Assembly (NCBI RefSeq): GCF_004210375.1
Contig: NC_134837.1
Location: 158,761,310-158,825,309 of the forward strand
Source: Tachypleus tridentatus
Taxonomy: Eukaryota; Arthropoda; Merostomata; Xiphosura; Limulidae
DNA: 64,000 nucleotides
Direction of reading: 5' to 3'
Both the position numbers and the translations under genes were made by a program. The notes beneath the pieces are model-generated. The model saw nothing but the letters and a program-made list of their open reading frames with translations. It was not told the origin of the DNA and did no database searches. Shown one piece after another: positions 59,688 through 64,000 of the stretch (position 1 is the stretch's first letter; each line of letters opens with the position of its first letter).

Positions 59688-61480
59688 CAGCTCCCAAAAA
59701 TAGTCTCCCACCATTTTTCGTTATACGCTCCTTGATAGCGGCGTTCAATGTCCAGTATATCTTGGTAGAAGCGCTCGCCTTGCTCCTCTGAGTATGCTCC
59801 CATGTTATTCTTGAATTTATCAAGACGAACATCAACGATATGGACTTTCAGGGATATTCTGCAGCCCATTTTGCCGTAGTTCTTCACCAGAGTCTCAACC
59901 AGTTCCACATAATTTTCGACCTTGTGATTGCCCAAGAAGCCCCGAACCACTGCGACAAAGCTGCCCTAAGGTTTTCTCCTTCCTGCTGAGCCTCTTGGGG
60001 AATTCTGTGCACTCCAGGATCTTCTTTATTTGTGGTTCAATGAAGACACCAACATTGACCTTTGCCTCAGACAGCTTAGGAAAGAAGCCTTTGCAGTACT
60101 TGAAGGCTGCAGACACCTTATCAAGAGCTGTGACAAATTGCTTCATGTGCAATGGTGGAAACAACACCTTCTGAAGGTCCACTAGTGGCTCACACTTGAC
60201 ATTGTGCCTCCCCAAAGAGAACTCGGTCCGTTGTGGCCATAGCTACCTGTTGTCCTGCGCTGTGGTGTCCCTGCTGTCCCAAAGGCAAAGATAACAGGGA
60301 AACTTGGTAAAGCTTCCTTGGAGACCCATCAGGAGCGCCACCATTTTGAAGGCTCCAATAGCTTCCCAGTCATACTCATCATACTTCAAGGCTTCTAGCA
60401 AGGTCTCGATGCTGCTGTATTCCTCTTTGAGGTGCAGCGAGTGAGCCAGGGGAAGAGACGGATACTTATTCCCGTTATGGAGCAGCACAGCATTGAGGCT
60501 TCTGGATGAGCTATCAATGAAGAGGCGCCACTCGTTCGGGTTTCAGACAATTCCAATTGTGGCAGAAGCAGAGCCCATCTTGACGAGTTAAGAAGCTTGA
60601 CGAATGTCGGTCTGACTTGCGACTTGCACACTTTCATCTAACAAATCCCACTCCTTGAGCCTAGATGTCAAAAGCTCGGCATTCGACTTTGTTAGACCAA
60701 GATCTCTGATTAAGTCATTGAGGTCTCTTTGGTTGGGGTAGTATGGGTTTCTCTCACCAGCTGCACCTCTAAAATTGTAATCTGGATTTTCAACGTCTAC
60801 CTCCTCTTCTGATTTGTTGGTTTCTTCTGAGGATGACTGCTTTCTCTCTGGTGGAGTTGGTACAGGGAGCTTAGGGCAGTGTAGCACTGGGGCGATAGAT
60901 GATGGAAGATCCGGATACATGATATCAAATGCATTCTTGCCAGCCCGACGTTTGGAAGGGTCCACCATGCAGAAGTAGTAATTGCTTGCGTGGCCAGTGG
61001 ATTCACCTTAAATTCTTGGAATAGCGAACTTCATGGTTCTTTTTTCCCTCTGTACCATCCTGCAAAAGAGCAAAATAAAATTATTATAAAGAATAAATTT
61101 ATTTCATCTGCAACTAGTGTGTAAGAGGTTCATGCAAAATATTTTATTTGTGATATTTTTCTGTACTATTGGAAATAAAAAAATAAATTAAAAGATATTT
61201 AATTTTTTTAAGATCTAATATTTGTATAAGATAAAATCTTACTATTCAAGCAAGCAAAATTTTCCGTCTTACTTTCTAGAGTTTTTTTGCAGTGCTCGCA
61301 GGTAAAATGAGGTGCCCAGGGTTTGTCTTGATTCCCGACAGGCATGCCGAAATATGCTTTGTTGGCATCATTTCTTTTAAGCAGATGCTGTCACAAAGTA
61401 TTTTTTGCTCTTGTCTTGATAAATTGGTTACATACATAGCAGAATGCGTCTAGAGAATGCTTGCAGCTTCTTGATGCCAT
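59688..61480 (-). pseudogene. broken two-exon zinc-finger/transposase-like gene inside the TIR element
   Basis: Exon 1 starts at 61480 (MASRSCKHSLDAFCYVC) and reaches about 61273, encoding Cys-x2-Cys pairs (FCYVC, FTCEHC). A GT-AG intron follows, with acceptor CTTTTGCAG at 61061. Exon 2 encodes SNYYFCMVDPSKRRAGKNAF, an acidic Ser-rich stretch and the helix DLNDLIRDLGLTKSNAELLT. The core has NPNEWRLFIDSSSRSLNAVL, a GAFKMVALLMGLQ segment, CYLCLWDSRD, FPKLSEAKVNVGVF and MGAYSEEQGERF. I recall near-identical predicted proteins in many copies from horseshoe crabs, aphids, Hydra and coelacanth, without a named function. An RNase-H-like DD(E) fold is my inference: Asp in FIDSS, Asp or here Ala in GAFK, Glu in SEEQGE. 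Several frame breaks make it non-functional. Confidence 0.75.
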
Positions 61481-61676
61481 CTCTGATAAAATCACATAGG
61501 TCTACGTGTTCACTTAGGCAGCTAGAATTAAACTGAAGTGGTGAGCCCTACATATATATTACTATAGAAAGTTCTAGAAAATTCTAAAAGGTTCTTGAAA
61601 ATTCTCATAAAATTCTTGTAAGTTCGAGAAAATTCTATATCAGTTACTTAGCACTGAATCTACATGGAATATTGTG

Positions 61677-61825
61677 GAAAATGGGTAAATTTGAAAATTT
61701 AATTACCCATGTCACAAAAGCAAAGTTTGCAGAGAAAAATAGGTCTTTTCCATTTACTTTAAGCATAAGGAATTGGGAAATAACATTTTCCGCCCAGGAA
61801 TAAGAAAAATAAAAATTTTGTTACA
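61677..61825 (-). repeat. right terminal inverted repeat
   Basis: Ends TTTTGTTACA directly before a TA at 61826. It is the inverted partner of 59374-59514. Confidence 0.72.
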
Positions 61826-61854
61826 TATTGTTATTGTCAGGGTTTAATTGTTTA

Positions 61855-62335
61855 ATGAATTTTCGCGCAGAGCCACACAAGAGCTGTATGCACATATTCA
61901 TCCCTAATTTAAACTGATAGACAACAGGGAGAGCGGTTAGCCAACAGCGCCTCCTACAAACTAATTAAATAGTGAGATTTGATCGTCACTTGCTTAACAT
62001 ATTCATTACTTCAAACTGTTGCAAGGAAACACGAACCGAATCACATGAAGGTTTAAAAGCTCAATTTAATGCTAAAATGAGGTGTATTTCCCTAAAATTA
62101 TTTATTATTTACAGTTATCATTATTATTGTTATTGTTTGTGCTGGCTAATTGTTCTATATCTAACTATCACGTAGGAAAGTAAAAACTTGGAGTGTTGTA
62201 ATGTAATGGTCAATTTCAATATTCGTTGGTAAATAGTAGCCCAAAATATGGCGACTAGTGGTGTTAACTAGTTGTCTTCTCTCTAGTATACTACATTGGT
62301 GACGGCGATCACACATAGTCTGCGAAATTCAAAAT
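61855..62335. mobile_element. two old SINE remnants in opposite orientation
   Basis: 61855-61960 carries a minus-strand tail (AATTTTCGCGCAGAGCCACA, CATCCCTAATTT). 62190-62335 carries plus-strand body pieces (TGTAATGGTCAATTTCAATA, TTCGTTGGTAAATAGTAGCC, CTCTCTAGTAT, CTGCGAAATTC). Confidence 0.6.
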
Positions 62336-62381
62336 TGTATGCATTTGGAAGCAGGGCTAGCATGTAAATAACATAAAAACA

Positions 62382-62744
62382 AAAATTTGGCGAAGAATAA
62401 ACTATGCTAGGAGTCTAACTGGTAAAAACTACGAAACAACACCAGAAAACATCATTAAAATATACAAGACATATATTATATCTGTAATAGACTATGCAGC
62501 TCCTGCATGGATCAATGTAAGTGAAAAACAAATACAAACCAAACTCCAAACATTACAGAATACACTAATTACATCAGCATACAGAGTACCTAAAACCACT
62601 TCATCAAAGTTCATGCACAATTACTCAAATACACAAACAACACCAGATAGACTTCTACATAGTACAATAAAATATTTTGATAAAAATTGGCGAAAAAATG
62701 AGTTGTTATGCGAACTAGACAGATATTGCATATATGATGAGTGA
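62382..62744 (+). mobile_element. LINE fragment, RT C-terminal segment in one open frame
   Basis: An unbroken 120-codon frame without an initiating ATG reads IWRRINYARSLTGKNYETTP, YKTYIISVIDYAAPAWINVS, KLQTLQNTLITSAYRVPKTT and FDKNWRKNELLCELDRY, ending in TGA at 62742-62744. This is the thumb/C-terminal region of a Jockey-type reverse transcriptase (pattern YxxYIxPxxxYAAPAWxN...LQxxQNxxLRxAxRxP). The uninterrupted frame suggests a younger insertion than the other LINE pieces. The 5' end is truncated just upstream, and the 3' UTR probably extends beyond 62744 into AT-rich sequence with (AAT)n runs. Confidence 0.85.
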
Positions 62745-64000
62745 GACTAAAGTGAGACCTAAACACCTCTCCCCGATAAACTTGTACATCAGATCATTAA
62801 GATAAAATTATTTAAAATAATAATAATAGTAATAATAATTAAATAGAACTAAAATTAAACAGGCCACCTACGTTCTAGACTTATTAAAATAATAATAATA
62901 AAATAAAAAATGAAAGAACAATATAAATTGACATTGCCCTGAAAAGGACCACACAAAAGTTATCATATTATTCCAGCCATTCAGTATTTCCTCGTAATAC
63001 ATTAATCAGGCCACTCCAACAAAGTTAAGGAAGGAGGAGGAGGTCTAGTGTACCTGACTCTCCTGGGTATACAAATATATATACTCAAACACCAGAGAGA
63101 GAGAGGGCTAGCATCCAGAATCCCTGAAGTATCGTTGGCCCCTCAAGCCAATTCAGATCTTAGAAAAGGACGCGATTCAATTATTTTATGACCAAAAGTG
63201 TCAGGATTAGTTACATGTTCCACATTAATACAGATTGTAATTATTAGTAACCAGGTTTACTAATGCTTAAGACTTTGACATTGTAGCAACTGTTACTCTT
63301 TTTACTGTTGATCTGTGGGATTTTTTCCAGAAGTGACTTAACCCTGAACTCAGCTGAGTTGAATATAGTGCATTCTGCTTTCATCTTTCAACGTTGAGTG
63401 GGAAAGCTTTCGCAATAAGAGTGAAGATCTACAATGTTAATTTTGAGTGTTATACAAAGTAAAAACTTTCGTCTAGAAGTGTATAATTACAAGTTCTTTT
63501 CTGACATTTTATAACCTAATGTAGTACGAAAAAATTGAGTTTGCTCCGTATAAAATGTGGAGATTTACACGGATATTCTAACAGTGTTGCTTCATCAGAC
63601 ACTATTTTCAATTCACAGTGTTATTAATGAATTTCTTAAGTCTTATGTTATACAGACTATGACATAAATACTATGGCCATAACCAGATTGATGAAATACC
63701 AGTTTATAAAAAAACAAAAATGTTTTCAGACGTTTATTTTTATGTTAAAATGTATTTGAAATTAGATTACGTTACCTTCTCTGATTATTACCTGACCTTT
63801 TTGAACTGTTAATTATTCACTTTATACTATAAAAAAAAAAGTTTGATTATCTTACTTTAACTCACGCATCTTCACAACTCCGTGAATGTTTTGGGTGTTT
63901 CAAAGATGGCGGTTTAAATGTGTTACACACACGGTATGCCATAAAATTTAGTAGCTCACATAAACTGATGATAAAGTAAACCTATGCAGGTAACTTTTAT
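62745..64000. other. AT-rich sequence, part probably LINE 3' tail
   Basis: (AAT)n-type runs occur near 62815-62915 and a short (GA)n at ~63101. No gene was recognised after 63150. An AAGATGGCGG string at 63904-63913, which resembles a YY1 promoter motif, is the only regulatory-looking site. Confidence 0.4.

Larger units (their letters stand above)
59374..61825 (-). mobile_element. DNA transposon with ~145-bp terminal inverted repeats, superfamily not recognised
   Basis: The left end (59374-59514) and the reverse complement of the right end (61825-61677) align over ~145 bp with small gaps. Shared blocks: TATGTAACA, AAATTTTT, GTTATTTC, CTTATG, AAACTT(C/T)GCTTT, GTGAC(C/A)TGG, CTATTTT(C/T). TA dinucleotides flank both ends (59372-59373 and 61826-61827), consistent with a TA target, although a longer duplication is not visible. 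Between the repeats lies one broken minus-strand gene (59688-61480) of a multi-copy zinc-finger protein family. The ends rule out a retrocopy, and the intron kept in the gene agrees. The element is dead through several frame breaks. Confidence 0.72.

Noticed and set aside
59687-60968. Four separate host genes on the minus strand
   Set aside because: The frames are consecutive parts of a single broken element gene lying between terminal inverted repeats.
63904-63913. Promoter called from a single AAGATGGCGG (YY1-like) string
   Set aside because: One motif without CpG enrichment, start-site signals or a nearby gene is not enough.

Overview
The window is animal nuclear DNA, most likely from a chelicerate and probably a horseshoe crab (Limulus/Tachypleus lineage). 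It is AT-rich and has GT-AG introns. At least 14 near-full copies of one ~270-bp tRNA-headed SINE are present; I recall this SINE as extremely abundant in horseshoe crab genomes. That species call rests on memory, not on a search.

Two host genes are well supported. (1) A secreted GH18 chitinase lies on the + strand (15864-35306). Its nine coding exons join to 961 codons without a frame break: signal peptide, catalytic domain, peritrophin-type chitin-binding domain (CBM14), a Thr-rich and basic linker, and a second CBM14 at the C-terminus. (2) A KDEL receptor lies on the - strand (48788-41413). Its four coding exons give exactly 212 residues, the family length, with the known ligand-binding residues at the expected numbers. 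A perfect UPRE-type octamer sits ~60 bp upstream of its ATG, which fits unfolded-protein-response control. The chitinase passes through the secretory pathway that the KDEL receptor serves, but nothing suggests a specific link between them.

Layout: 1-15.8 kb is intergenic, with a 54-bp and a 31-bp tandem array, SINEs, a fold-back element and two weak first-exon candidates. 15.9-35.5 kb is the chitinase, whose large introns hold a CR1-like LINE fossil with an SGNH-esterase-like domain, a decayed hAT with terminal repeats and target duplication, a hAT BED-finger fragment and many SINEs. 35.5-41.4 kb is spacer plus possible KDELR 3' UTR, including a SINE split by a hAT MITE. 41.4-48.9 kb is KDELR. 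49-64 kb is intergenic, with a 52-bp satellite that has dimeric higher-order structure, a possible promoter/first exon, and a ~2.45-kb DNA element (59374-61825).

That last element is the most interesting object in the window. It has long (~145 bp) imperfect terminal inverted repeats and TA flanks. It carries a broken, intron-containing gene of a multi-copy zinc-finger protein family that I cannot assign to a named transposase superfamily.
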